Below, one piece after another: positions 42,252 through 50,236 of a DNA stretch of 64,000 nt. Under the pieces are notes generated by a model that had not been told where the DNA came from, made no database searches, and saw only the letters and a program-made list of their open reading frames with translations. Source of the stretch: Planctomycetales bacterium. Its GTDB lineage: Bacteria > Planctomycetota > Planctomycetia > Isosphaerales > Isosphaeraceae. The stretch lies in the NCBI GenBank assembly GCA_027451885.1, contig DAIDHX010000125.1:1-64000 (forward strand). The letters are read 5' to 3'. The translations under genes and the position numbers were made by a program. How positions within the stretch are numbered: position 1 is the stretch's first letter; each line of letters starts with the position of its first letter.

Positions 42252-42582
42252 AGTTCGGCGTACTCTCACGGCGCGTTGCCGAACCTCTCGACAGATCGTC
42301 AGCGAACGCCGCAACAAGGTTTCGGGGTGGCTTCGAATTCTCCGAAATATCCCAGCCTTGCGCTTGCCCCGTCAAGGGCCTACATCCCGCCCGCTGACTT
42401 TCCCATCCGAAGATTCGTCATGATCGGCCCGTTTCCGCCGCTGGCTCGACTTGACGCTCGAACCGTGCCGGGAATATGGTGTCTATTGCTTTGGATCGGC
42501 TCTCGGACGCTCAGACGAGTCAAACGGTCGAGGCCAGCCTCGCGCCGTTCTCGCCCTGACGAGACAGGCGGTTCATTGTGAT
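42252..42582. other. Intergenic region between the dehydrogenase and tRNA-His
   Basis: No gene assigned. The only defensible signal is the tRNA promoter candidate at 42451-42480. Short frames across the region lack ribosome sites. Confidence 0.5.
42451..42480 (+). promoter_or_regulatory. Promoter candidate for tRNA-His
   Basis: TTGACG at 42451-42456 and TATGGT at 42475-42480 with an 18-nt spacer, about 100 nt upstream of the tRNA 5' end. Both hexamers are one or two bases from consensus. Confidence 0.55.
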
Positions 42583-42656
42583 GGTGGGTGTGGCCTAGCG
42601 GTTAAGGCACCAGATTGTGGATCTGGATATCGCGGGTTCGAATCCCGTCACCCACC
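42583..42656 (+). tRNA. tRNA-His (anticodon GUG)
   Basis: Cloverleaf: G-1 at 42583 pairs with discriminator C at 42656 (the histidine identity pair), acceptor GTGGGTG/CACCCAC, D stem GCCT/AGGC, anticodon stem CCAGA/TCTGG with loop TTGTGGA (anticodon GTG), T stem GCGGG/CCCGT with TTCGAAT. No CCA is encoded. The 3' half from 42610 is part of a 48-bp repeat, so this tRNA is the integration site of the adjacent element, which restored its 3' end. Confidence 0.95.
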
Positions 42657-42657
42657 C
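42610..42657 (+). repeat. Left 48-bp direct repeat (attL-type)
   Basis: Starts inside the tRNA-His anticodon stem and runs one base past the discriminator; identical to 45362-45409. It is the copy that completes the functional tRNA. Confidence 0.92.
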
Positions 42658-42734
42658 TTCCGCCAGATCTCGACATGCTCCGACTTGATGCGGCAAACCC
42701 CCTGGCAACACGGGGTTTTGCGTTTCCAGATCCG

Positions 42735-43217
42735 TCACCCCCCGATTGCGCTATCACGCCAGCATGCGACGGGTTCCGACCAGAAACGTCCTCTGCGCAT
42801 GGAGGTGACGTCTGCTGCAATCGTTCGTGCAGCAAATTGCCTCGACTTGAGAATGGCCACGGCCTCGGCGACGCGCTCGTTCGTCAACTCGGTCAGCCGC
42901 TTAACCTGGCCAAGCTCGCAGACGGTCCCGATGTACTTTCGTGTCTGGGCGACGTGCTGGGGACTGGAAGCCGCGACTTCCAACCGAGCGATAAAGGCCT
43001 CGATGTGCTCACGGATCGGCCTGGCGGCCTGTTTCTGGCGCTCAAGCGCGGCTGGGTCCAGAACGCCTTCCCGGATCTTGGCGACCCGCTCGTCGGCGGC
43101 ATTGGCCAGGCGTTCCGTCTCCCGTTTGTCGGTGCAACCCTTCCGAGAGACACGGCGGCCGTTCTCGTCGGTGAAGGCGAAATACCATTTCCTTCCTCGG
43201 CGGAAGACGCTGGCCAT
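42735..43217 (-). pseudogene. Integrase N-terminal fragment (tyrosine recombinase, catalytic domain missing)
   Basis: A 160-residue frame that begins like a phage/ICE integrase (MASVFRRGRKWYFAFTDENGRRVS: the N-terminal arm-binding strand) and continues with a SAM-like core-binding helix bundle (IREHIEAFIARLEVA, VAQTRKYIGTVCEL, LTNERVAEAVAILKSRQFAARTI). After AARTI the typical sequence ends and about 20 unrelated residues lead to the stop, 78 nt before the left repeat. The catalytic R...HxxR...Y domain is absent. The TAA of the XRE gene shares its last A with this ATG, so the pair is translationally coupled. It is inactive as an integrase, though an auxiliary DNA-binding role is conceivable. 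Confidence 0.78.
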
Positions 43218-43600
43218 TACTTCTTCCCCTTTGGCAAGGATTCCACGTTCACGGAGACGCGTGCTTCGAGCGCTTCAGCCACACGCCACAACGTTGAGAT
43301 TGTGGGGTTCAGGATCTTTCCGTTCTCCAGCCGAGAAAGCATCCCCCGATCCATCCCCGACCGCTCGGAAACATCGGTCAGGCTCAAACCCCGTTCTTCT
43401 CGAATCCGCTTCAATTCCCCGAGGCTAGTCAGAAGCGCCAGGATGTTGGCCTGAGCGTAGGGGCCTTCGTACTCTCCCGATTCGACCAGCTCGTCGAGGC
43501 TCGGACGTTCCTTCGAGAATCGCGCCCGTTCCGCGCGTAGCTCGTCCCGCTCGTCGGGCGTTCGCTGGACCCGAGGCTTGACGGGGCCTTGGCGACTCAT
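43217..43600 (-). CDS. XRE-family antitoxin/transcriptional regulator
   Basis: A 127-aa protein with a helix-turn-helix at residues 62-112: LKRIREERGLSLTDVSERSGMDRGMLSRLENGKILNPTISTLWRVAEALEARV. The first 55 residues are charged and Pro/Arg-rich. HigA-like XRE antitoxins have this size and sit downstream of, or overlap, their toxin. The ATG overlaps the stop of the toxin-like gene (ATGA at 43597-43600), and its stop overlaps the integrase fragment start. It probably represses its own operon, but no operator was identified. Confidence 0.82.
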   Translation of the reverse strand: MSRQGPVKPRVQRTPDERDELRAERARFSKERPSLDELVESGEYEGPYAQANILALLTSLGELKRIREERGLSLTDVSERSGMDRGMLSRLENGKILNPTISTLWRVAEALEARVSVNVESLPKGKK

Positions 43601-43875
43601 GATCTCCCCTTTCTCGGTTCGACTTCGTAAGCGGTGCGGACGCGGATCATCCTTGGGTTGTCGTTCACCGTTTCCCAGATCACCCCGATGTGACGCTCTG
43701 TGAATGTCCAGCCGAACGTGATGGGTCGACCGCTCGATCGGCTGACCAGCGTGCTGTTCTCGGGATTGAGCAGCACACTTTCAACTTCATCGACGGTCAG
43801 GTCGTGTTCCGCGATGTGCTGGATGTTGCCATCGGGGTCGTCCTCCGCATCCCAGACGACTTGAATGTCATCCAT
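43597..43875 (-). CDS. BrnT-like toxin
   Basis: A 92-aa protein starting at ATG 43875 with GAGAGG 5-6 nt upstream; an in-frame TTG-type extension to 43920 exists. It reads as the BrnT/RelE-like ribonuclease toxin fold: an N-terminal VVWDAEDDPDGNIQHIAEHDLTVDEVESVL, where BrnT has WDxxKxxxNxxKHGxxFEEA, then GRPITFGWTFTERHIGVIWE and an end with MIRVRTAYEV. Several basic residues of BrnT are acidic here, so activity is uncertain. BrnT is usually followed by BrnA; here the partner is an XRE protein. Confidence 0.68.
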   Translation of the reverse strand: MDDIQVVWDAEDDPDGNIQHIAEHDLTVDEVESVLLNPENSTLVSRSSGRPITFGWTFTERHIGVIWETVNDNPRMIRVRTAYEVEPRKGRS

Positions 43876-43892
43876 CACGGCCTCTCTGGGTG

Positions 43893-44939
43893 TCAAACCC
43901 ACTGTTGTATTATACGGCACGCTTGATGATTGATCAACGGAGACTCGGCCTTCGCGGCGTTCTCAATGCCAGCCAATCGATCAGCTTCTTCTCGTCCCAG
44001 GTTCCCACAAAACTCGAAGATGGCGGCTCGTTCCTCTCGGTCGAAGGCGTCGACCAGTTCGTTCTCAATCCACCATCGACGGAGGTTGATGCCGGCCTGG
44101 CGGGCGTCGGTCCAATCCTTCCCCACCGGCGGCCGAACACGAACAGCGCGGCCTGGCCACCCCCCGGCGGCTCGGTCCCCGGCGGGGTCGCGGTCATGCG
44201 CGACAAACCATTTTGGGGCGGCCAGCATCGCCAGGAACGTTGCACCCTCGGGCCGGCTCGACGCTGAACCCAGCGAGACAACGGACGCCAGACCGGCCAG
44301 TTCCTGGCCAAGCAAAGCGGCGTCAAGCTCGCCCTCACAAACAACCAGCGGCAAACCGGGCTCGATGATATTCGGGTCGGGATAGAGACTCGGGCTGTCC
44401 GAGAAGACTTGCACATACTTGGGCTTCCTGTCCCCGTCCTGGCGAATCTTGAGCATTGCCAGGCGGCCACTGTTGAACCACGGAATCGTGATGCCGGCGA
44501 CGGTCCAGGCCGTTCCGTTCTCTCGGATGATGTTGACTCGGGGCGTCCATCCGATTCGGTGGCGGCGGACCGTCTCGTCACTCAAGCCTCGGTCTCTGAG
44601 GTACTCGAGCGCCTGGCGTCCCTCGGGCTCAAGGATTCGCTCGGCGGCCTCGGCAACGATTCTCTCGGCTTCCTGACGGTCGAGTCCCGATGGCGGCTCA
44701 GCGGGCAGCTTGGCGGGCTTGCTCGCGGCTGGCCTCGGGCTGGTCGAGGTCGAGGGGCTCAAGCCGGCCAGTTCGGCGACGATCTGGGCGTCCTCCCGGA
44801 ATTCGATCCCCTTGATTCGCTTCACAAGCTCGATGGCGTCCCCCTCGGCACCACAGGGCCAGCACTTCCATCGGCCTCGGGCTGGGTCGACCTGGAAGCT
44901 CGGGTTGCGGTCGGGATGGAACGGACAAGCCCACACCAA
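43893..44939 (-). CDS. CHC2/Toprim primase-like protein with disrupted start
   Basis: A 348-codon frame with a DnaG-like zinc motif at the very start: CPFH at 5-8, then KCWPCG with Cys at 26 and 29, in NPSFQVDP / GRWKCWPCG. A Toprim domain follows (VVCEGELDAALLGQEL near 203, FVAHDRDPAGDRAA near 240, acidic DxD). The first usable start is TTG 44939 or GTG 44936, with no ribosome site. Upstream, a strong GGGGGAG plus ATG at 45021 begins MSAGQDEHGRFLPGN, but in another frame; the frame of the primase continues upstream as PATLLGPAAKRSGRRL, typical of such primases, until a TGA at 45020. This suggests a frameshift or fusion at the 5' end. The stop is 17 nt before the toxin gene. Confidence 0.75.
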   Translation of the reverse strand: MVWACPFHPDRNPSFQVDPARGRWKCWPCGAEGDAIELVKRIKGIEFREDAQIVAELAGLSPSTSTSPRPAASKPAKLPAEPPSGLDRQEAERIVAEAAERILEPEGRQALEYLRDRGLSDETVRRHRIGWTPRVNIIRENGTAWTVAGITIPWFNSGRLAMLKIRQDGDRKPKYVQVFSDSPSLYPDPNIIEPGLPLVVCEGELDAALLGQELAGLASVVSLGSASSRPEGATFLAMLAAPKWFVAHDRDPAGDRAAGGWPGRAVRVRPPVGKDWTDARQAGINLRRWWIENELVDAFDREERAAIFEFCGNLGREEADRLAGIENAAKAESPLINHQACRIIQQWV

Positions 44940-45158
44940 CCGGCGGCCGGACCGTTTCGCGGCCGGACCGAGAAGCGTTGCCGGGCAGGAAGCGCCCGTG
45001 TTCGTCCTGTCCTGCGCTCATAGCTCCCCCCCGTTACTCACGGTCTTGACGGCTGAATGCTCGCGGGATTTCCTGTGTCAAAAAAAGGGCGGAAAAAACT
45101 GCGCGGGGTTGGATGCGATGCCAGGGTCGGCCGCGCAACAAACAAATCCCCCTTTGGG

Positions 45159-45361
45159 TCAAGCACCCCCTCGGGCGGCCGTGACCATGGCCACGATGCT
45201 GGCCCGGATGGCCTCGGGCAAGCTCGGCCAGGCGGCCACAAGGTCAGCCAGGGCGGGGTCGTTTGGGCGGTCGGAATCGTCGGCGCGCTGCACAGGCGCT
45301 GCAGGCGAGACTTGAAAGTGACGCAACGCCTTACTATCATCGGCCTTGTGGGATTCCAGCG
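45159..45361 (-). pseudogene. Short C-terminal remnant inside the right repeat
   Basis: Reading leftward from the right repeat, the frame gives DSKALRHFQVSPA and then DPALADLVAAWPSLPEAIR, continuing to a stop at 45159. I take this as the tail of a longer lost gene, possibly the integrase of the element, since it sits at the opposite edge and begins within the repeat, but this is inferred from position and style only. The start-like codons within the repeat are an artefact of the antisense tRNA. Confidence 0.3.
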
Positions 45362-45409
45362 CCAGATTGTGGATCTGGATATCGCGGGTTCGAATCCCGT
45401 CACCCACCC
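45362..45409 (+). repeat. Right 48-bp direct repeat (attR-type)
   Basis: Exact copy of 42610-42657. It lacks the tRNA 5' half, so it is the displaced original 3' end of tRNA-His. It lies 100 nt upstream of htpG. Confidence 0.92.
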
Positions 45410-45508
45410 CTGAGGCAGGCCTCGTCTTTCTGGCTCGCCTGATCTGAAAACTGGATTTGCGACCAGCTCGCCCGCGGGGCTGAGGCGGTCGCTTTGTCGG
45501 GGCTTCCC

Positions 45509-47392
45509 ATGTCGACCGAAACGGATCGCCGTGAATACGTCTTTCAAGCCGAGATCAAGCAGCTCCTGCACCTGCTATCGCACTCGCTTTATCAGAGCCG
45601 CGAAATCGCGCTCCGCGAGCTGATCTCAAACGCGTCTGACGCGCTCGACAAGATGCGGTACCTCGTGCTGACGTCGGGATCGGAGCCGGAGCCGCTCGAG
45701 ATCACGCTCATCGCCAACGAGGGGGAGAAAACGCTCGTCATCCGCGATAACGGCGTCGGCATGAATCGCGCTGAGCTCGAGCGCAATCTCGGCTCGATCG
45801 CGCATAGCGGGACGGGCGAGTTCATGCGCAAGCTCGCGGAAAGCCCAGGCACAAGCGGTGTGTCGCTGATCGGCCAGTTCGGCGTGGGATTTTACTCAGC
45901 GTTCATGATCGCGGATCGCGTGCAGGTGCAGTCGCGCCGGCATGACGAGTCCGACGGTTGGGAGTGGGAATCGACCGGCGAAGGAGCTTACACCATTGCC
46001 GCGGCGTCCGAGCCACTCGAACGCGGCACGCGCGTGATCCTGCACCTGAAGGCGGATTCGCTCGATCTGGTGAAGGACTGGAAGATCCGCGACGTTGTCA
46101 GGCGCTATTCGAGCTTCGTGCCGCACCCGATCCGCCTGGGCAACGGGGGCGAGGTGCTCAATAGCCAGAAGCCGATCTGGGTCGAGCCCAGGAACCAGGT
46201 CACGGCGGAGGAACACACGCAGTTTTACCAGCATCTTACGCACCGGGTTGATGAGACGCCGCTGTGGTACACACATCTGGCCGCGGATTCGCCGATCCAG
46301 TTCCGTGCGGTGCTCTACTGCCCGAAGACCAATCTCGAGCTGCTCGGATTCACTCGGCAGGAGCATGGACTGCATCTTTGCGCCCGGCGGATCCTGGTGC
46401 AGTCGGACTGCCGTGAGCTCTTGCCTGAGTATTTGCGGTTTGTTGAGGGGCTGGTGGACTCGGAGGACTTACCGCTCAATGTCTCGCGTGAGACGTTGCA
46501 AGACAACGGCGTGATCCGCAAGATTCGCGCAGCGCTTCTCAAGGGGGTGTTTGATCGGCTCGACCGCCTTGCGGAAGACGAGCCCGAGACGTTCGCGAAA
46601 TGGCACGCCGAGTTCGGCCGCGCGATCAAGGAAGGCGTGATCACCGATCTGATTCATCGCGAGCGGCTGGCGAAGTTGCTACGGTTCGGCTCGAGTCGCG
46701 AGGAAGATCCGGCCGCGCTTGTGTCGCTGGATCAATACCTGGGCCGAATGGTTGAGGGGCAGGAGCGGATCTACTATCTCGCGGGGGGGGATGCATCAAC
46801 CTTGAAGCGCAGCCCGCACCTGGAGCTTTTCCGCAAGCGAGGAATCGAGGTGTTGCTGCTGGCCGAGGCGATCGACTCGTTCGCAGTCTCCGCGCTTGAG
46901 ACGTATCAAGGCAAGCGGCTCACCGCGATCGATTCAAGCGACCTTGGCCTGCCGGGCGGCTCAGCGATCGAGCCAGAGTCGGCGGAGATGGAAAGCGGCT
47001 TTTCGAAGGTGGTCAACCTGTTTCGCGATGCGCTCGGCGATCGCGTGGCCGATGTGCGCAAATCGGAGCGGTTGGTCGAGAATCCGTGCTGTCTCGTGAG
47101 CGCTGAGGGGGCGATGACCGCGCACATGGAGCGGATCATGAAGCTCGCGAATCAGAGCTTTCGCGAATCCCGGCGGATCCTTGAGCTCAATCCGCGTTCG
47201 CCGCTCATCAAGCGGCTGGGCCAGTTAAGCGCCAACGCCGAGCACGAGGGGTTCATCCGGGATTGTGCGCTCCAGCTCTGGTCGAATGCGCTTCTGCTGG
47301 AGGGGGTTACGCCGGAGCCTGAGATGCTGGTGGCGCGGGTTTCGAGCTTCATCGAGGAGCTGGCCGACAAGCGGTCGCCGCTGATCCTGTAA
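45509..47392 (+). CDS. htpG: Chaperone Hsp90 (HtpG)
   Basis: Bacterial Hsp90, 627 aa from ATG 45509 (TTG 45494 is another in-frame option). The N-terminal GHKL ATPase has ELISNASDALDKMR near 35, DNGVGMNRAEL near 78, GQFGVGFYSAFMIAD near 115. The middle domain holds the catalytic Arg region in LPLNVSRETLQDN. The C-terminal dimerisation domain ends in HPRSPLIKRL-type helices (RRILELNPRSPLIKRLGQL). It is of normal length. The element's right repeat lies immediately upstream, so its native promoter may have been displaced. Confidence 0.97.
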   Translation: MSTETDRREYVFQAEIKQLLHLLSHSLYQSREIALRELISNASDALDKMRYLVLTSGSEPEPLEITLIANEGEKTLVIRDNGVGMNRAELERNLGSIAHSGTGEFMRKLAESPGTSGVSLIGQFGVGFYSAFMIADRVQVQSRRHDESDGWEWESTGEGAYTIAAASEPLERGTRVILHLKADSLDLVKDWKIRDVVRRYSSFVPHPIRLGNGGEVLNSQKPIWVEPRNQVTAEEHTQFYQHLTHRVDETPLWYTHLAADSPIQFRAVLYCPKTNLELLGFTRQEHGLHLCARRILVQSDCRELLPEYLRFVEGLVDSEDLPLNVSRETLQDNGVIRKIRAALLKGVFDRLDRLAEDEPETFAKWHAEFGRAIKEGVITDLIHRERLAKLLRFGSSREEDPAALVSLDQYLGRMVEGQERIYYLAGGDASTLKRSPHLELFRKRGIEVLLLAEAIDSFAVSALETYQGKRLTAIDSSDLGLPGGSAIEPESAEMESGFSKVVNLFRDALGDRVADVRKSERLVENPCCLVSAEGAMTAHMERIMKLANQSFRESRRILELNPRSPLIKRLGQLSANAEHEGFIRDCALQLWSNALLLEGVTPEPEMLVARVSSFIEELADKRSPLIL

Positions 47393-47428
47393 GGAGCGGC
47401 GGACCGCTTGCGAGCGCACCGTTGCTGA

Positions 47429-47995
47429 TCAACCGCCACGGGCCCAGTTGAAATAGAACGGATAGGGGTAAGGACCGGGGCCGGGCACAAGCGGATCGAG
47501 GTCATAGATCGGCACGTAGCTGCCCATCTGGTAATACATTCCGACCGGCCGGAAGGGATGAGCGAACGACTGCACGATCCGAGCGGGACGCCACCAGGGG
47601 AGACTCGACCGATCGATGGAGCTCTGGCCGGGCATGCCGTAGAAGTAAGGATAGACGCTCTTGGTCGAGGGGGTTTTCCAGCCGAAGCCGTAAAGCCCCT
47701 GGGTAAGCAGATTGTTCTGGTACTTGACGGGCCCCTTGTCGGCGTAGCGCGTGTTGTAGAAGCTGTCGCGTCTGGGGTCTGGCGGCAGGTACTGGGGCGC
47801 GGCGGCGAATCGCATCACGAGCCCGCTCCGCTCCGAGAGGTCAGGCACATAAGGGACCGGCGCCTGCGCACGCGCCGAGGAACCAGCGCAGAGCGCTGGG
47901 CCTAGCACGCCGAGGCCGATCATGATTCGGGTCACCGAGCGGGCCTTTGCGCGCAAGCCGCGAATGAGCCCGGTCCCACGGCTGGCGTGGATCAT
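47429..47995 (-). CDS. Secreted protein, unknown function
   Basis: A 188-aa exported protein. ATG 47995 is preceded by GAGGAGAA at 7 nt. Residues 1-45 form a signal sequence with Arg-rich n-region and a hydrophobic core (IMIGLGVLGPALCAGSSARAQA). The mature part is rich in Tyr, Pro, Gly and Phe: FYNTRYADKG, YGFGWKTPSTKSVYPYFYG and ending GPGPYPYPFYFNWARG. No domain recognised. It is divergent in composition from cytoplasmic genes and resembles planctomycete envelope proteins. Confidence 0.68.
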   Translation of the reverse strand: MIHASRGTGLIRGLRAKARSVTRIMIGLGVLGPALCAGSSARAQAPVPYVPDLSERSGLVMRFAAAPQYLPPDPRRDSFYNTRYADKGPVKYQNNLLTQGLYGFGWKTPSTKSVYPYFYGMPGQSSIDRSSLPWWRPARIVQSFAHPFRPVGMYYQMGSYVPIYDLDPLVPGPGPYPYPFYFNWARGG

Positions 47996-48152
47996 GGCTT
48001 TCTCCTCGATTTGAGGTCGCCGTTCCGCGGCGACCAGGATTCCTGGGGCTCTCTCGCCGGCAGCGAGGGATTTCCCACGCCTGGATGGCAAACCAGGCCA
48101 GGGGCCGCGTGAGGCGAGCCCTGGCCTGGAATAGAGATCGTCCAGATGTAAG

Positions 48153-48179
48153 GCTTCGATCGAGAGAATTGATCGAAGC
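48153..48179 (-). terminator. 9-bp hairpin after the Cys-rich protein gene
   Basis: GCTTCGATC / GATCGAAGC with a 9-nt loop, about 14 nt beyond the minus-strand stop at 48193. No T run follows, so termination is uncertain; a protein- or RNase-related role is possible. Confidence 0.4.
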
Positions 48180-48192
48180 GTGACTGAATCGA

Positions 48193-49008
48193 TCAGGGGA
48201 CGTTGGGGTTCATGGGCGGGAAGGCGAAGAATTCCCTCGGAGAACGGGTTGTGACGATGTAAGGAACATATCCGGGTGTCAGCGGCACGGGTCCGCCAGC
48301 GCCCAGGAAGTACTTGACCTTGTTGTGGTGGAGCAGGCCGGCGAGCTTACCTTTGAGGCCGCCCATCATGTTGGAGAGGCAAGCACCACAGCCGCGGCCG
48401 CCGCAGAGCCCGCAACCGGTGCCGGGCATGCCCCCGCAATCATTGCAACCCATGCCGCCGCACTTGCCGCAGAGCCCGTTGAAGAGGCCGCCGTGCCCAT
48501 GCTTGCCCATGATCTTGCAACCAGGAGCGCCACAGGCTGACTGGGCCGATGGATGCGCCGCCTGCGGCGTGGGAGCCTGGGCCGATGCACAGGTCGGGCC
48601 GCAGAGCCTGGCATGCTTGCCGAACAGGGAGCAACCCTTGCCGCCAGGGCAATTCAGGCCGTAGTTCTTACCGAACCACTTGTGGCCGCTGCCATCGTCG
48701 CAAGTGTCGCAACCCGATCCATTGCCCATGCCATTGCCATTGTGGAAAAGGCCGTTGCCTCCTCCCAGGCCGCAGCCAATGCAGCCAAACTTGCCGCTCA
48801 GACTGCCAAGGGGATCCTTGGCATAGTGGCCATAAGGAATGGGAAGCGCACGGTATTGCTGCCCGGTTGTGTAGTCGTACGCCGCGACGCTCCGGGGAAT
48901 CGTGTGGAGGCCCAGGTCGTCCGCCCGAGCCGTAATTGCCGCAGCCAGCCCAATGGCGGTTGTCAGCGCGAGTGCCAGCGGCGTCCCTCGCCAGAATCCA
49001 AAACGCAT
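48193..49008 (-). CDS. Secreted Cys/Gly-rich protein
   Basis: A 271-aa exported protein. The signal peptide (about 1-29) is RGTPLALALTTAIGLAAAITARA before DDLG. After a Tyr-rich short segment, residues 70-225 are Cys- and Gly-rich in knots: GCIGCGLGG, GCDTCDDGSG, CPGGKGCSLFGK, GLCGKCGGMGCNDCGG, GCGLCGGRGCGACL. Many CxxC pairs suggest metal binding or extensive disulfide cross-linking, consistent with the cystine-rich protein walls known from planctomycetes. The tail ends VPYIVTTRSPREFFAFPPMNP. The ATG has AAGGGATAG upstream. The local order GLFHNGNGMGNGSG shows low-complexity repeats. Confidence 0.72.
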   Translation of the reverse strand: MRFGFWRGTPLALALTTAIGLAAAITARADDLGLHTIPRSVAAYDYTTGQQYRALPIPYGHYAKDPLGSLSGKFGCIGCGLGGGNGLFHNGNGMGNGSGCDTCDDGSGHKWFGKNYGLNCPGGKGCSLFGKHARLCGPTCASAQAPTPQAAHPSAQSACGAPGCKIMGKHGHGGLFNGLCGKCGGMGCNDCGGMPGTGCGLCGGRGCGACLSNMMGGLKGKLAGLLHHNKVKYFLGAGGPVPLTPGYVPYIVTTRSPREFFAFPPMNPNVP

Positions 49009-49203
49009 GGTCTATCCCTTGATCTTCTTCGCGAGACCCTCCTGGAGTTGTCTGGAATCATGCGCGCTTCGGACCCGCCCGAGCCTTCCTACGCACGGAC
49101 GATGCGAAGAGCCTAGATGCCGTCGCCAGGTGCGCGACAGCGCTGTCCTCACACGATCGGATCGCGGCGGTTGCCCGCTCGATGGAAAGCCGCCTGGTTC
49201 CGC

Positions 49204-49243
49204 GCAAAAACGAACGATCCCCCGCTACAGGCCGAGGGATCGT
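49204..49243 (-). terminator. Intrinsic terminator after the His/Pro-rich secreted protein
   Basis: Perfect 10-bp stem GAACGATCCC (49210-49219) / GGGATCGTTC (49234-49243); on the minus strand it is followed by a G and then five T residues. It lies 40 nt after the stop at 49284. Confidence 0.82.
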
Positions 49244-49283
49244 TCCAGTTGTTCCACAAGGCGAGGTCGTTGCGGAGGGTGGA

Positions 49284-49958
49284 TCAGTGCGCACCCTTGC
49301 CGTAGACGACCGAGGCCGGGAGCTCGGTGACAGGCAGATTGTTCGAGCCGTAGGCGATGGCCGCGTGCTTCTGGCGTTCGGCATCAGCCCGCTTGCGTGA
49401 GAGCGTGCCTGGCGAACGGAGGCCGAACACATGGGCGATGATGTGCGGCCGCTCGTGGCCGGGTGTGCCAAGAGCGGTCTGCGCGGGGGGCATTGCCGAG
49501 GGCATCACGGCAGGGTCGAGCGGTCCACCTGGCCGAGATCTACCAACCATCATGGGTGTGCCATGGGGGTGGACGGTGGCCATGCCGACGGGCTCTGGCT
49601 CAGCGCCTGGCATCATGTCGCCGACGACGGCGATCCCAGGGGCATTGGGGTCGGCCGCGGCCATCTGGTGCTGATGTGCACTCTGCTGGCAGGCTGGGCA
49701 GTCGCCCTGGACGACCGAGCCTCCGTGCACCACGCCGGGGTCGAGCGGAGGCGGCGGCGGCATATCCACGCCGTCACGCGCCTTCACCCGCGCCCGCTGG
49801 CACTCAACGCAGTGATGGCGGCCAAACAGGCCCTTGTGTGTATGTTTCGACGCGGTGGCAGGCGGGCTGACCGGTTCATCCGGCCCCGCGGCCATGCTCG
49901 CGGGTGCAACCACCGCCAATCCCCACAGACCCAGCACGAATCGTCCGCGAATCCCCAT
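49284..49958 (-). CDS. Secreted His/Pro/Met-rich protein, unknown function
   Basis: A 224-aa exported protein with ATG 49958 following GGAAAGGAG by 5-6 nt. Signal peptide near residues 1-22 (GRFVLGLWGLAVVAPASMAAG). The mature part has a CxxC pair (HHCVECQRARVK), GDCPACQQSAHQHQM, and repeated Met/Pro/His (VGDMMPGAEPEPVG, HPHGTPMMVG). Three or more His-rich motifs could bind copper or other metals, but this is only suggested. The final 60 residues are polar and end in VVYGKGAH. An unrelated longer in-frame extension upstream to 50126 has no ribosome site. Confidence 0.65.
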   Translation of the reverse strand: MGIRGRFVLGLWGLAVVAPASMAAGPDEPVSPPATASKHTHKGLFGRHHCVECQRARVKARDGVDMPPPPPLDPGVVHGGSVVQGDCPACQQSAHQHQMAAADPNAPGIAVVGDMMPGAEPEPVGMATVHPHGTPMMVGRSRPGGPLDPAVMPSAMPPAQTALGTPGHERPHIIAHVFGLRSPGTLSRKRADAERQKHAAIAYGSNNLPVTELPASVVYGKGAH

Positions 49959-50236
49959 CGGGAACTCCTTTCCCCGTCTCCTCGAGCGGCCCCTCGCTCC
50001 GGCGGCCATCTCGTGTCGCAAGCGTAATTCTGACTTGACGTTGTTCACTCGCCGTACGAGGCGGAGCACTCCTCGCGGCCGTCTCCCGGGCCTGGTTCTT
50101 GCCGCGGCGATCGCGGTTGGGACCATCCCCGGGAACTCCGATATTCCCTATGATCGGCACAAGCCGGCTGGGTCTTGCGACCTTTCCGCGGGAAACCAGG
50201 GCGGCGGCCGTGCTCGGGGACGGGTCGGCCGCGGGA

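Larger units (their letters stand above)
42610..45409. mobile_element. Decayed integrated element in tRNA-His
   Basis: Bounded by exact 48-bp copies of the tRNA-His 3' part. Inside, all on the minus strand, are an interrupted primase-like gene, a toxin-antitoxin pair, and an integrase remnant; a second minus-strand fragment sits just inside the right repeat. Such layout, with a tRNA target, integrase at the tRNA end and replication gene, is that of a small satellite-like or plasmid-derived integrative element. The integrase has no catalytic domain, so it cannot move by itself. The size is 2752 bp excluding one repeat. Confidence 0.85.

Noticed and set aside
42602-42835. Minus-strand frame ending GDGIRTRDIQIHNLV
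   Set aside because: The peptide is simply the antisense translation of tRNA-His, a common annotation artefact.
45038-45571. Minus-strand frame of 177 codons across the right repeat
   Set aside because: It runs through the antisense tRNA copy and the htpG start, with a low-complexity C-terminus.
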